Below, in pieces: positions 12,815 to 25,715 of a DNA stretch of 64,000 bases. The position numbers and the translations under genes were made by a program. This stretch comes from Hedera helix (taxonomy: Eukaryota; Streptophyta; Magnoliopsida; Apiales; Araliaceae). The notes below the pieces were generated by a model. That model had not been told where the DNA came from. It did not search any database and was given only the letters and a program-made list of their open reading frames with translations. The stretch is from positions 55,442,792 through 55,506,791 of the forward strand of contig OX359267.1 in NCBI GenBank assembly GCA_947179155.2. The letters run 5' to 3'. Within the stretch, counting starts at the first letter, position 1. Each line of letters starts with the position of its first letter.

Positions 12815-15800
12815 ATGGGCGATAACAAGAGCAAACGAGGCCGAAAGCGCAAAAACCATGTACCCGAAACCCTAGATTCCCAAGCCCCCATCACCAACTC
12901 CTCTGCCCCCACCTTAGACGACGTCCTTTTCTCCGTCAGTAAGGTTGAGCTCATCGAACCCCCCTTATCCATCACCACCACCCACCCCATTCGCCGCCGC
13001 GGCCTCCCCCGTAAAATTACCCAAGACGCACTTGAAAAAGCCCTGGTTGCTTCGCATACAAGGCGCATCGAGGCAAATGGCATTGCCGTTGCGCATAATT
13101 CGGTTGCTGCGGAATGGGAGAATGTGGCAAGGGTGGTTCCTTCGATGGACGCGGTGGTGAAGGTGTTTTGTGTCCATACGGACCCAAATTTCTCGCTTCC
13201 ATGGCAGCGAAAACGGCAATACAGTTCGAGTAGTAGTGGTTTTGTGATTGGGGGTAGGAGGGTTTTGACAAATGCCCATTCGGTGGAACATTATACGCAG
13301 GTGAAGTTGAAGAAGCGTGGGTCTGATACGAAATTTGTGGCCACGGTGCCTGCTATTGGTACCGAATGTGATATCGGTGAGAAGTGCGAACTTTAGTGAA
13401 AATTTGTAATCTTTATGACACTCATTTTGATGTATTATTGTTCTAGCTACATGCTAAATGAAGCAACATTTGTGATTGCCAGGTCTTGTTACCGGTATTA
13501 GGTTTGTGGTTTATTGGTGGTGCATGAACTAGTTGATTGTAATTATGGCTGCGAAATGCTTGATATGGAGTGTAACTGCTAAAGAATGCAAATTACCTGC
13601 AATTATATGTTGCTACCGCATGTGGTTTACTACCGGATACTTATTTAGTGTACACCGTAACGATACTGCCTAGAGTTCCACCGTCGTTAAAAAAAAAGAG
13701 ACTTGATGAGTTTTGAGAGGTTGAATTGGCTTGCTAGACATTCTTTGCCGGCATTTGGGCTTCATGAATTGTTGGCAAACTTTGCATACTGCCTTTAAAT
13801 AGGTTCATGTTTTGGGTCAGCGCAGATTTTGGTTATACTAACAATTGTTAATAATTAATGTGATTTTGTGTACTGAATAAAGTTATTTTTATCAGCATTT
13901 TTTGACAAGATGTTGATTGTTTCACCTTATGGCGCAGCTATGCTTACTGTAGATGATGATGAGTTTTGGGAAGGGATGTCACCCGTGGAGTTTGGGGAGT
14001 TGCCTGCACTTCAAGATGCAGTGACGGTTGTGGGATATCCAATCGGGGGAGATACAATATCTGTAACTAGTGGGGTTGTTTCGCGCATAGAGATTCTATC
14101 ATATATTCATGGGTCCACTGAGCTTCTGGGATTGCAGGTTAAAAAGTTTATAACTTCCATATTTATTATTTTTGACACTGTCCTGCTGACTGAATTGTCC
14201 TGACGTGTCACTAACTTGGTTCTTTTGCAGATAGATGCTGCTATTATCTCTGGAAATTCTGGCGATCCTGCCTTTAATGACATGGGGACTTGTGTGGGTA
14301 TTGCTTTCCAGTCCCTTAAACATGATGATGCTGAGAATATAGGTTACGTCATACCAACACCAGTCATCAGGCACTTCATCCGAGATTATGAGAAGAATGG
14401 AGGACTGTTATGTCTATTGAAATTTGGATTGTTTCACGATGTTTTGCAATATACTAGTTCATATGTTGGTATATCAGCAAATTTGAACCTAAAGGAAATC
14501 ATTAAAGTACTTTCATATGTTGGTATATTGTTTGTATCGATTTTCCCTTTCTAGTCATCCCATACTCGAAATGTGGTAATGAGCTGATAATTCTAGAGGT
14601 TTTCAAATTCAACAGCATTTTCATATTAGCTGAAGTCATAAATTAGAATGTAAAACCTTCAAATCACTAATAAAACTGAAGTGTTAGATGATGTTGGACT
14701 AGTCATGCATTTTGTAGGTTGTTTAGCATATGTTTTGGTTGCAGCATTTGTTTGTCAGATATAATTTTATCAGTTTAGCCTTCTTGCCTCTGATATTGTT
14801 TCGTTTATTTGTTAAGTGTAGCTTAATCTTTTATTTTTTCTTTTGGATCTGGTTCTATTTTCATAATTATATATTTGTTTTCCAGGTTTCTCTATTCTTG
14901 GGGTTGAGTGGCAGAAGATGGAAAATCCAGATTTACGTTTGTCAGTGGGGATGAAATTTAATCAGAAGGGTGCTCGTATAAGAAGAATTGATCCCACTGC
15001 ACCAGAGTTCAAGGTTTTGAAGCCATCAGATATCATACTCAGCTTTGATGGGGTTGATATTGCTAATGATGGAACAGGTAGGAATGTCTTTCCATCCAAT
15101 AGGCCATCAGTTATTATTGTTTTTTGTTAAAATGAGTCAAGTGTCCTTTTGCTTTGTTTTTCTCTTTTCTTATTGCCTTCTGATGTGCTTCATATCCAAC
15201 TTCCTACACTGTTTTAGTTTTGCCACACTACAACCTTAATTTATTAGATTTGTTGTTAAAGGTTTAATTTGTCTATTTTTAGCTTTATCCCCAATAACTA
15301 TTTATCGTGACAGCATAGGTAAGATTTGCTTCCCTCTTCATGACTACACGTATGAACGAGTGTTTTGTTTTAGATTTGTTGGGTGGCCTCCCATATGCAT
15401 ATATGAATATTATATCTTCGCTTACGAAGATGGAATAATTAGACACATTGCTTTGTCTTCAAAATTTCATTTTAGAATCATTGAGAACTGTAATCATATA
15501 TTGGGGTTGTGCTATAGCATATATGTAGTTGCTGAATTAGTTTCGTTGGACAAATATGAAGTGTATACTTTTTGAATGCTATATCCCCCTTCCATTTTTA
15601 TATAATAGCTTTCTCTGACAGTCGTATCTTGAGTTGCTGTTGCAAACGTGTATCTAGAATACTTGTAATCTAGTATGTAGTTCTTTTTTCCGCTTCCTAA
15701 CTCTATTTTTGATGACTTTCAGTTCCGTTTAGGCATGGAGAGCGGATAGGTTTCAGTTACCTTGTTTCACAGAAATATACCGGAGACAATGCAGCAATCA

Positions 15801-17981
15801 AAGTTCTGCGCAATTCTGAAACGCTCAAATTTGACATCAAACTTGCATCTCACAGAAGGCTAATTCCAGCACACAACAAAGGCAGACCTCCGTCTTATTA
15901 CATCATCGCAGGATTTGTTTTCACAACTGTATCAGTTCCATACCTTTGTTCTGAGGTGCACATTTGTTTCAAAACTTTCTGAATGCTTTTGGATTCAAGC
16001 CTGCGCCTACAACTGTCAAAACACTAGTCATGTCAAGTGAACAACTAATTTCTATTACATGGATAATATTACTATAAAAAACTTTAGGGAGAAGGGATGG
16101 ACAGTGGCTGATGTCCTCCACTCATGTTTTTTTTTATTGGTTGGGGGGGGGGGGGGGGGGGGGACTGAGGCTTATGATAAAAAAATAGATTAATAAAGGA
16201 TAACATTATTGACAAAATTAGATTACAAAACTTGAAGTTAGATTTAGTGTTAATCTATGAGCTCTTTCTCCATCTTCTTTTCTTTTGGTTTAGAGTCATA
16301 AAATTACTAACGAAGATGTTGACAAGACATAGCTGATATATTCCATGATTGTTTTGAACTGTTAACACAGGCTATAATGGCTAGTATGACTTGGTAATTT
16401 CTTTATGGTCCATTATGGAATACAGATCATTAGGTATTATGACGGCCATGACAATGTTGATTTTCGTTCTTACTGCGATATCACCATATAACAATTGAGA
16501 CATCTATGAAACATCAGATGTTGCATAACATCATAGGCTTTCCTAGAACCCTTAGAGAGTATTTTCCCCTACAACTTCTGATAGCATGATTGCTGAAAGA
16601 CGGCACATGAAAAACTAAAATTCACCAGTTGCCTGAGCACACTGTTTTTACATGTTTGCCGTACAGTAATTTTGCTTTTCACTGGTGCTATCATTAGAGG
16701 TGCTATTATTGGACATCTCAGTAATCAGTATATATGTCTAAACAACGTAACTTGACCTTTTATTTTGTTACCTATTTTAGCTGCTTCTATTTTTTGCCTT
16801 CAAGTGTTGTTCTTATAAATTTGAATATCCTATGCTTCTTTGCATTATAGTTGTTTCTCTTTATTGCACATTTTGGTCGATGACTTTAATGTAGCATATC
16901 TTATTATATGCAAGTATTATGCTCTAAAATTTTCCCGAGGAAATGTATTTAACACTGGTTAGCTGGTATTTTGTTCCTAAGAACATCTAATTTGATTTTA
17001 ATCGTCCTAGAATTTGAATGACATATGAGTTGTTTGTTGAGTAGATGATTGGTGCTAATGTCTACTCATCTCTTAAAACTGATTTGCTTCTAGTAATACC
17101 TATCATTTTGCAAGGATGTAGGCCAATTTTTCGGTGATATGTTACACTTGGGCTTGGTCTAATAGTTCCTCTATAGCTTCTATTTACTTGTACAACTTTA
17201 AGTCTTTATCACAAAAATTTTATTAATTTTGAGTTGTTATATCATGGTTGTTGATATTTGTTAAAGCTTTTCCCTGTTACCGTATGTATCAACTCTTTAT
17301 GCATACATATTCAGTATGGAAAGGATTATGATCTTGAAGCTCCGGTCAAGCTCCTGGACAAACTCTTGTATGAAATGCCTCAATCTCCTGATGAACAGAT
17401 TGTTGTGGTCTCTCAGGTGCTTTTCTTCCTTCTCGTTTTTACTTGTTTATTTATTATATTGTAGGTTTAATGTTGTATGGAAATAGTCTCCCAGTCTTAT
17501 ACTCACATTTTCTTTCCCTTGTCAAATTATTTTAAAGGTATTAGTAGCTGATATCAATATAGGATATGAGGACATTGTTAACACCCAGGTTATTTCTGGT
17601 TGCCAATGCAAGTGCTTGTGATATCTGTAACTAAATTGGTTTAACATTTCTATATCCGAGTGCTTTTACTTCATGATATATGTTTAGGTTCTTGCTTTCA
17701 ATGATCAGCCTGTGAAGAATCTAAAGAGCTTGGCTAACATGGTAGAGAACTGTGATGCCGAGTTTTTGAAATTTGATTTGGAATACCAGCAGGTACACTC
17801 TCGTCTCCTTTCTCTTGCTCTCTTCTTTCTCGGTATTCCCATTTTTCCTTGAAATATTTTGTAATCCTTTTTGTTTGTGCAGATTGTCGTTCTTCAGACA
17901 AAGACAGCTAAAGCAGCAACAGTAGACATCCTAGCAACACATTGTATACCTTCGGCCATTTCTGACGAACTTAAGACATGA
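12815..17981 (+). CDS. DEG9: DEG9-like Do/HtrA-family serine protease, 9 exons, active-site loop altered
   Basis: Homologue of Arabidopsis DEG9, a nuclear Deg/HtrA protease reported to degrade the response regulator ARR4. Exons: 12815-13376, 13938-14137, 14231-14411 (inferred end), 14886-15077, 15723-15955, 17315-17416, 17538-17588, 17688-17792 and 17883-17981, giving 574 residues against about 592 in Arabidopsis. The basic N-terminus KSKRGRKRK suggests nuclear import. Triad: His155 in TNAHSV, Asp186 in ECDI and Ser264 in SGNSGDP. The family reads AAINSGNSGGP there; here it is AAIISGNSGDP, so Asn260 became Ile and Gly266 became Asp. PDZ regions follow (for example KPSDIILSFDGV and VSQVLVADINIGYEDIVNTQ). 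The exon 3 end is odd: the usual KYTG is missing and the expected donor is not GT. A nearby AT|GTCTAT donor restores the frame. The gene is clearly DEG9-like; whether it is active is uncertain. Confidence 0.85.
16143..16163 (+). repeat. Poly-G tract of 21 bases in a DEG9 intron
   Basis: Twenty-one consecutive G on the sense strand of the intron between exons 5 and 6. Such a run can form G-quadruplexes and is prone to length change; the true length may also be a sequencing artefact. Confidence 0.9.
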
Positions 17982-18014
17982 GGCTATATAATCAAAAGGA
18001 TCCTTAACTATTGC

Positions 18015-18040
18015 AAAAAAAAAAAAAAAAAAAAAAAAAA
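18015..18040 (+). repeat. Poly-A tract of 26 bases downstream of DEG9
   Basis: Twenty-six consecutive A start 34 bases after the DEG9 stop codon. It is probably a genomic A-tract in the 3' UTR. It is not proof of retroposition, because the gene upstream has introns. Confidence 0.9.
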
Positions 18041-18940
18041 TCTTGATCCCCAGTTGCACCATATTTTATTTTATTTTAAAATTATTTGTCTTGGTTTTTA
18101 AGTCACTTTTCAAAAAGTGACCCCCACCCCACAAAATGTAGAGCAATCTATCAAGTGTTAGATTCAGAACATTATGCATACCCAGCATTTTTGTGTAGCT
18201 GGTCCAACTATGTAGTGATTGTTGCTGGGTTGCTTCTTCTTGTTGATTTTAACTGTTGGTAAGTAGTGTAGAAGGGGCACAGGATGTGAAATTTTTATTT
18301 GATTGCAGTTTTCAGTCTTTAGTCTTCCTTAGTTTTTTTTTTTTTTATTTTAAAAAAATTATTTTTTGTAATTTAACATCCAAAAATGATACACTGTTGT
18401 CTAGTTTATCTGGACAAAGTTTTACTTGGTTTATCTTTTTTGAGTGTGCGAGGAAAATACTCTGCCTACATATTTGCAACTTCAGCGGAAAGGCAGCCTA
18501 TTTAAATTACCAGCCATCTCCTAATTATCTACCTACTTCCTAAAAATAATACGTTCAAATACCATAAAATGGGTTACTAATCTCAGTATTGTAGGAAAAT
18601 TTTCATAAGGTTATACTAAAGTGTGCGATCAAGATTAAGATTGGTGAGAAGGGTATTTGATTTGCGAGCATGCTGTTGAAGGATATTGCAGCGACAGATC
18701 CTGAACGGTATTTGATTCAAGGGCATTCATCTTGCACCGATCTTACTCCGACAGGACAGGACCGACACGGGGTATTGGGGCAGGACTATGAGAAACTGAA
18801 TAATTAATTTTAATCTGGAAGTTATAATACAGTTTCTGTAGCTCTGATTTTGCATTAGAAAAGGCGTGTAATGTGAGGAAGTAGGCAGCTGCCTTTCATG
18901 ATATGCTGCTGCAGCAGCGGCATGCATTCCAGCATTCACC
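18041..18940. other. Region between DEG9 and the WAT1-related pseudogene
   Basis: Probable 3' UTR of DEG9 followed by non-coding DNA. No gene supported. Confidence 0.5.
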
Positions 18941-20545
18941 TCATCTTCTAATGACTGCCCCCCACATCACTCCATAAAATCCTGTGACAATAGCAGTTGC
19001 TCCAATAACACTGCACATTTACACAGATGTGCATATTGCTGAATAATATTGGGAATTACTCCTACATTGTAACTAGGCATGAAAGCTTAGCCCCATATTT
19101 TTTTTTCACACAAATTTGGGACAAGTAGATGTCTATTGTCAGTTCAAGAAGAGTCGGATGTTGTACGCGTGTGCAAGAGAAAGGGAGAGTTTTCACCTTC
19201 CTGATGGAGTGTGTCAACAAGGAAGATGATGCCAAATAGGGCAGCAATAGCAACGCCGAGGGACTTAAACATGGACACAAAAACAGGGTCTTTCATACGT
19301 ATACACCATGTTTGTACCCAGAATATTACCACACACCCAAATACAGCCTAATTATTAAGTTAGGAACCAGAGTAGATACTCTAGTTGTAGGTATGAAGCT
19401 TCATCCATAACCACTGTACGAATTACTATAATATATTAGACCAGAATCTAGAGCTAAAAAGCTGCTGGTTTACTTACTGAGTAGTGTGCATTGGATGGTC
19501 CCAAACAAGCAATAGAAAGCTACTACGGTCAATTCTGATGGATACCCTTTCAGAATTGCTGCCTTCAAAAGCAAAGCAACAAAGAAAGACGACGATCAGT
19601 TTCATTCTCATGAAGAGGAGGAATTTGTTAGTTCTTCAAGGGCTCTTTTTTCCTCCAGATTACCTGAAAAGTGTTCCATTTCAAAACAGATAAACTAGCA
19701 ATTGCAAGGAAAAGACCTCCAATAATCCAGTTATTTTTTGTTGTCAACATGTTGGAGAATGATATAGATTGCATCAGCAAGGAACCGATTGCAGGACCCT
19801 TGTAAAGGGTTACAACCATGGCTTCAGAGATTGATACCAAGGTTGCCATGATTTTAACCTGGCTTCTTGAGCTCCTTAAATTTATCTTTTCCATCCTGCA
19901 AGTAAATAAAAAGAAAATCAGACTAATTCCCTTTAAATTCAATATTGATGTGGATCCCAATCTCTCTATATATCTGTCTCAACAATATGTGAAAAGAGGG
20001 AAACCTGAAGAGAACAGCAAGCAAAAAAGTAAAGGCAGGAATCAAGTTACTCATAGCAGATGCAAGAGTGAGAGAGCTATAATTTACACCAGTGAATACA
20101 CAGTTCTGCATCACAGTAATCCTGCAAAAAATTGTGCCAAAGATCTAATCATCCTCATTTCCTAATAAATAAATTAACCAAAATTTAAGTCAATCAAATG
20201 AAAACCTCTTCTTGCATACATCCCAATCAGGCCCAGGAGACATTTTTTACAGAGGAGAGAAAAAGTGGGTGGAGGTCTACTTGTTCTGCACAGAAAGAAG
20301 AAAAAAGCATAAAAATCTGAATTTGTATAGCATAATAGCAGTGTGGGTTGGAATTACACATACTACCTGTGGAAGACGAGAGAAAGGGAGGAGGATGAGA
20401 GTGGAAAGGGAATTAGAGTAGACAACAAACACAAAGTGGCTCATTCCATTAGGCATACTGCTTTGCTGAGTGTGGTTAAGTCAACATCAAGGCATTCCAC
20501 CCTCACCATGGCTGCAAATGCCACCACACTCGGTTTTAATCCCAT
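18941..20545 (-). pseudogene. WAT1-related (EamA/DMT family) transporter pseudogene
   Basis: Seven exon remnants on the minus strand: 20545-20367, 20285-20220, 20121-20005, 19895-19664, 19562-19478, 19347-19197 and 19010-18941. Recognisable pieces include MGLKPSVVAFAAMV, GMSHFVFVVYSN, RPPPTFSLLCK, VNYSSLTLASAMSNLIPAF, MEKINLRSSRSQ, VTLYKGPAI, YPSELTVVAFYC, VQTWCIRMKDPVFVSMFK and a last exon with TGFYGVMWG. Intact WAT1-related proteins have ten membrane helices and include the vacuolar auxin transporter WAT1. Lesions: a one-base loss after LSKA in exon 1 that soon meets TGA, a probable second frame slip at the exon 1/2 boundary, no visible exon for the segment before GCVV, and a one-base loss at the exon 6/7 join. 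The preserved introns show decay in place of a genomic copy. Confidence 0.88.
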
Positions 20546-21756
20546 CTTTCTTCTTTCTGTCACTCTTTATCTTCTGCGAATATATGCATGTACTCATCCA
20601 CAGCATCCAAGGGAAAGGGAAAAGGTCATTTTGTTAGTTTTCTTTATTGGGGAACAAGTGAGCTAATGGCTTGCTAATGCTCAATCATTTGAATAACATC
20701 ATCTTGATTTTAGCCAAGACAACAGATAATAGTAATATCTTGTGGGCTCTGTTTTCTCTGCATATGCATCAACTCCTACACCAAAAAGTGTTTCAACCGA
20801 TATCATTTGCTCCACTGATATGGCTCACTTTTATTAATATAGAAGTTGAAAGTTCGATTGTTGTTGACAATAGACAAGTTATGAAGACGGTGCGTGATGG
20901 AGATGAAAATTGAAGACGCTAAGTTATCCGCACAATAACAGTGATGTAGAACTGTGTATTCACTGTGATGCTGAACTGTAAATTTATACTACATACTAAT
21001 TTCAATACATTTAAACAATCTCTCTCTCACACACAAACACACAAACACACACTTGACAACATCTTGCAATTTATGACACCCTGGTAGTCGTTGTTTCGCC
21101 TTCCCAATGGCCAAATCAGAAGAACAAGAAGTAAAATGGCGCAAAGTAAACTTCCAGTATAACTATTATTTTCTACCCATTGACCACCATATTAAAAGAA
21201 ATTGGTCTTGTATTCAAAGTTTATACACATACTAAAACCTACAAACTAGCACACATTATCACACATGTTTCACTATCTATTAATTATACACCAAAAAAGA
21301 ATTTGTAAAGTAAAGGCACCCAAATAAAAGAGGGAACTGTTTCAAATTATAAAATAAATATTGATTTAAAAAAAATTAATTTTAAACATTTTTAAATGTA
21401 AAATTAAATTAAATTTATTTAATTTATATCAATATAATTATGAATATCATAATGTATTTATAAAATACTATTAATTATATAATTTATAATTAAAATAAAT
21501 TTTATTAATTTTAAATTTAAAAATATTTTAAATTAATTTTTAAAGAGTGATCTTACGATTCAAAACTACATATTAAAAAAAAAAACACACACATTTCATG
21601 AAGAGAGGTGATAAGTCCTGTTTACGTCATCGCATATTAACTCAAACCAAGCGCACCAACGAAATTTACAGTCATCTTTTCTCCGATTACATACTACAGA
21701 ATTACAGATCTTCAGTTTAAACTGGGTTCATCCTTACCGAGATCCATGGATCCTTT
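20546..21756. other. Intergenic region with CA/CT microsatellite and AT-rich palindrome
   Basis: No gene supported. A CT/CA-rich repeat lies at about 21019-21051. At about 21355-21545 there is an almost pure A/T block with opposed ends (TTAATTTTAAACATTTTTAAAT on the left against ATTTAAAAATATTTTAAATTAA on the right), which is likely another hairpin-forming MITE remnant. Confidence 0.45.
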
Positions 21757-22189
21757 CGCCGTCGCGTACCGAGACTAGAAATTCCGAAACAGATAATCAT
21801 CAACTAATTGGTCGGAATCAACGTTTCCTTCATCAAAATTGAAAGCATAACTCAAAGGATCGAACTACTGGAATTTTCAACTCTTGCTACTCCCTAAACG
21901 GCTCTTATTCCTATTGAACCGTCGTATGAAGGTTTTCCACTTGGGACCACTCCCGGAGCTTCTTGAGAGAGTTGATTCCTCCAGTCCACAGGCCTTGGTC
22001 GCTACGCGACGACCGTATCTTGTTCCACCAACTGAATCCGACGGCCGGAGATGATCGGTTTGATGATGATCCCAAGTAAGGGATGCAAACACAACATCGC
22101 CTCTTGACGAACAGCATTTCTTCGTTCGACTCCATATCTATCGGAGAAAATTCACGACTCTTCATGGCATGTCTCTCTCTTCCCTCCAT
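21757..22189 (-). pseudogene. Pseudogene of an uncharacterised plant-specific family (FDPLSYAxNFDEG C-terminus)
   Basis: From ATG at 22189 the minus strand reads MEGRERHAMKSREFSP, then MLFVKRRCCVCIPYLGSSS, VGFSWWNKIRSS and INSLKKLREWS. In other plants this family continues SE-V-AGPKWKTFIRRFNR and ends near YDPLSYALNFDEG followed by FRDFSSRY, as I recall. Here the frame breaks after LREWS. PKWKTFIRRFNR follows in another frame, consistent with a small deletion, then K-S-stop, KFQ-stop, FDPLSYAFNFDEG, FRNF-stop and SRYA. At least three in-frame stops plus one frame break make this a pseudogene. The family's function is not known to me. Confidence 0.8.
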
Positions 22190-22584
22190 GTCAATTATAT
22201 AGTATTTTCTTGTTTCATATATATATATATATACAAAAAATATTGTCCAACAGCTAATGAATTGAGTGGGATCCATTATGACTGAGGAGATACTATTGAA
22301 CTGGATGAATTCCGACGGAGGATTTTAGAAAATTGATATTTACAAATGAAAATATGATACTATTTTTTTCCCACATATATTTGAGTCTTATAGATTTATC
22401 ATATTTTTATTCAAAAATATCAATTTTTTAAAATTATTTATGTGAGACCGGGTAAAAGTAAGAAATTGATAGTTTTACATGATTTCTCTAATATAAATAG
22501 TGTGTAAATCCCATATACATGTGAGGGATTCATGTGAAAATACTAATTTTTTCATATAAAAATATTAGTTCTTTAATACTACGT

Positions 22585-22928
22585 TTGTTTGCAGAAAAAC
22601 ATACTTGGAATTAGACTATTTATATTAATTTAATACTATTTTGAATTATTTTATCTTATGATAGGAGATTAATAATTCTTTAAATAATTTTATAGACTAT
22701 TTTTTTTATCATTCCTAAGGCTATTTTTGTGGGATTATATAATCTCATGAAAATTTTTGGATTAATAGTCCCCTCATTTTAAGTTATTAAATAATTTTAT
22801 GAAATTAATAGTCTAATATTAATGAATTATTAATCCTTTAATACGGGATAAAATAGTTCGAAACTGTGTTAAATTAAAATAAATAATTTAATTTAAAATA
22901 TATTTTTTACAAATAAGCGTAATCTAAA
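22585..22928. mobile_element. MITE, copy 1 of a two-copy family in this window
   Basis: AT-rich block of about 344 bp opening TACGTTTGTTT and closing ACAAATAAGCGTAAT, which are imperfect inverted ends. Inside are opposed motifs such as GGAGATTAATAATTC and GAATTATTAATCC. The same ends and internal order recur at 54717-55066. No coding capacity; non-autonomous DNA transposon of unassigned superfamily. Confidence 0.6.
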
Positions 22929-25715
22929 AATAATAGGGTATAAATTAAAATTGAGGAGGATCACAAAAATAAAAATAGTAAGGATCTTTAGTCATATTGT
23001 AAGGCAAACTTGAATCAATTTGGTATACCTATAGTTCAATTAATCTACTTTATGAGGTTTGGCCGACATTCCCTTTTCCTTTTCGGTAACGTAAAAATTG
23101 ACAAAATTACCCGCTGTAGATGTTTTGTTTTGTACAATAAGTCATTACAATTTTAATTTTTGTAATTGTTTAGTTAAATTAACTAAAATTATTTAATTTA
23201 ATTATTCTGTTAAATTAAATTAATTAAAATTATTCAATTTGATCATTCTATCAAATTAAACTAACAGATGTTAGTTTTATTTTCAATATAATTTTAAAAA
23301 AAAAATAGAGAATAACATGAAAAAACACGTAGTTTTTGAAGAGTTTAAAAGGCTGACGTGACATTTAATATGAAAAACACATTTTTTAAATTTCTTTATC
23401 CCATCCTAAACGCAACCATTTCACACACCTTCCCCTTCCTCTCCCTCAGCGTCGCTGGTCCATTTCATCATGATCACTTCCCAAAATTATTGCAGGGAGA
23501 TAAAGAGAGTGGTTGTGTAAAACTAACGTCTATTAGTATAATTTAAAAAAATGATTTGATTGAATAATTTAAATTAATTTAATAAGACAATTACAAAAAT
23601 TAAAAATTTAATAATTTATTGCACAAAACATGACAATTATGATAGTGTAAAAGTTAATTTTGCCCATAAAAATTAATTAAAAATAACTAAAAACAGATTC
23701 ATGCGTCTTTGGGTCGAAACCACAAACTGCGCAGGTAACTCCTAGAATTAACTGTTACTAAAATTGTTGCAGTTGCAGTTTTAAATTATTGATATTTTAA
23801 AATTATGAAATAGACTTTGCTTCATCCGACGGTAGAAGAGCAAGTATAAGTGATGGGAATGAATACTCATACATCTCAGGAGAGAATAAATTCGATAAAA
23901 ATTGCCACTAAAACTAGTAGTAGATTACAGCCCTAATAATAGTTTGGAGTTGAAATTCAGCTAGCTAGTTCCAATCTTCTCTCTCCATCTTATCCACCTT
24001 CGCAGTATGTTCTCCATGAGATGAAGCTACCAGAATCAGTTAGGAAGGAGGACGACTAGAATTAAAAGAAAATTCAATTAGCCCCACTATTATATTATGA
24101 ATTCTCTAACAGCTGTGACTTGTGCAAATTACGTAATTACTGTTTTCAAGAAGATTCTGCCCGTGGAATTGACAAACTATATTCAACATAATTTGACCCA
24201 TATTAGTGACCGGGCGTGCATTTACGGGTGTGCCCAAGTTGACTAAATTGTAATATTAAACTGCTGATTACATAAAATATGAGCCTATCAAAGATGTCAA
24301 CAAAGAACTTTTTGAAAAATGATGACAAAATTCCAGTAAGAAGAAACAAAACCATAGCACGGTACACTAACTAAGAATGAGCACGCAAAAATCCTGCTTG
24401 GCTTTGCCTCCAGGTTGCCAAATCCTGACTAATTACAGAATAGGCATAATATACCAAAAACCACTAAACCGGTGGTTGTAACCATATTTACTCAGCAAAT
24501 AGCATTACAAGACAAAATTTTACACAAACTTTATCTTGAAACGTCTGTAGAAGCAATTCTATACATAAAACCTTTTTGACAGTCACTAAAGAACCTTAGA
24601 CTCGTAACTACGTATCAAACTAAACACCCCCAAGAAAAGTAATAGAAAGATAAGGAAATACTCTCTTCTGCTCTTCGAAACTCTAAAATTTACAAGACAA
24701 GGATGGACTCAAGAGTCTTCAATGGCTATTCAATAAGTGAAATTAATATATATTCAAAAACCTAATTATTCAACAAATGAACCGTTGATCAGAAATCCAC
24801 TCCAAGTCCCATGCAAAGGCATTGAATGAAGCTCAGTTTTAATTATCTTAATTTAATTGTATAGCAAACAAGCCTGTTCTTGATAAGTTGGAGCAAAAAA
24901 AACTTGCAACTATTTAACTTGTCAAATGGGAAAATAAGAAAAAAACAACTCCTTTCCATTAATAATCTGCAAACTAGTTTATGTAAACAAAACAGAAGAT
25001 CCCTCCATCTTTCTTCTCCTGCTTCAGTTCCCTAACCTTGTTGACTGTTGACAAGGTTGTAAGTCGTGAGAAGGTAAAAACGCATAAAGCTTATATAACT
25101 TTCTTCATAACACCAAGAAAAAAATTATCAACCTCTAAATTCCCATATGACCAGGTTACGAAATAGGCAGCAATTGGGAGATTGGATGTCGTGAGAAGGT
25201 AAAGAACATTCACTAGTTTTTCGCCATCCATACTTACAAGTGTTCATCTTATGTCATTTTGTTATTAAAATCCAGGAAAACATGTCAATTTCTAAATCCC
25301 CATGTAAGCTCATATTGCCCAGTTAGCATGAAAATCAACTATTTTCTCAAGTGTGCAGAACAATTGGAGATCATCTTTACATTAAGTCTACAGCTTCTCT
25401 AACTAAGGCTCCCAGATAACAAAATTTTCAGTCTCACAAAAGGAAAAACCGCGACCGCAGAACATAACCCAAAACATCAATACAGTGCATTCTTAATAAC
25501 AGATTTCCACTCTAAATATTCATCCAATAAACCACTACGTAATCAGAAAGTACCATAATAGATAATGTTGTCCAGCTGGAAACATAAATTAATCAGTTCA
25601 ATAGAGTAAAATTACAAACAAGACACTAAAATAAGCAAGATCCCATGCAGTTACACCCCTAAAACCTAATGCAATACTGAAATATATAGCACTAAACCCA
25701 AGATAAATCCAATAC
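22929..25715. other. Intergenic region
   Basis: No gene supported. The last few hundred bases (about 25400-25715) may be the 3' UTR of the minus-strand NFD2-like gene. A diverged tandem duplication is visible: GTCGTGAGAAGGTAAA occurs near 25065 and 25188, each followed about 65-90 bases later by related text (TCAACCTCTAAATTCCC and TCAATTTCTAAATCCCC). Confidence 0.45.

Noticed and set aside
12793..13291. Overlapping ORFs on both strands across DEG9 exon 1
   Set aside because: The GC-rich exon keeps other frames open; the DEG9 frame alone matches a known protein.
18015..18040. Poly-A tract read as evidence that DEG9 is a processed copy
   Set aside because: The gene has eight introns, so it cannot be a retroposed copy.
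23358..23546. 62-codon plus-strand ORF
   Set aside because: No motif, and no splice partners or homologous segment nearby.
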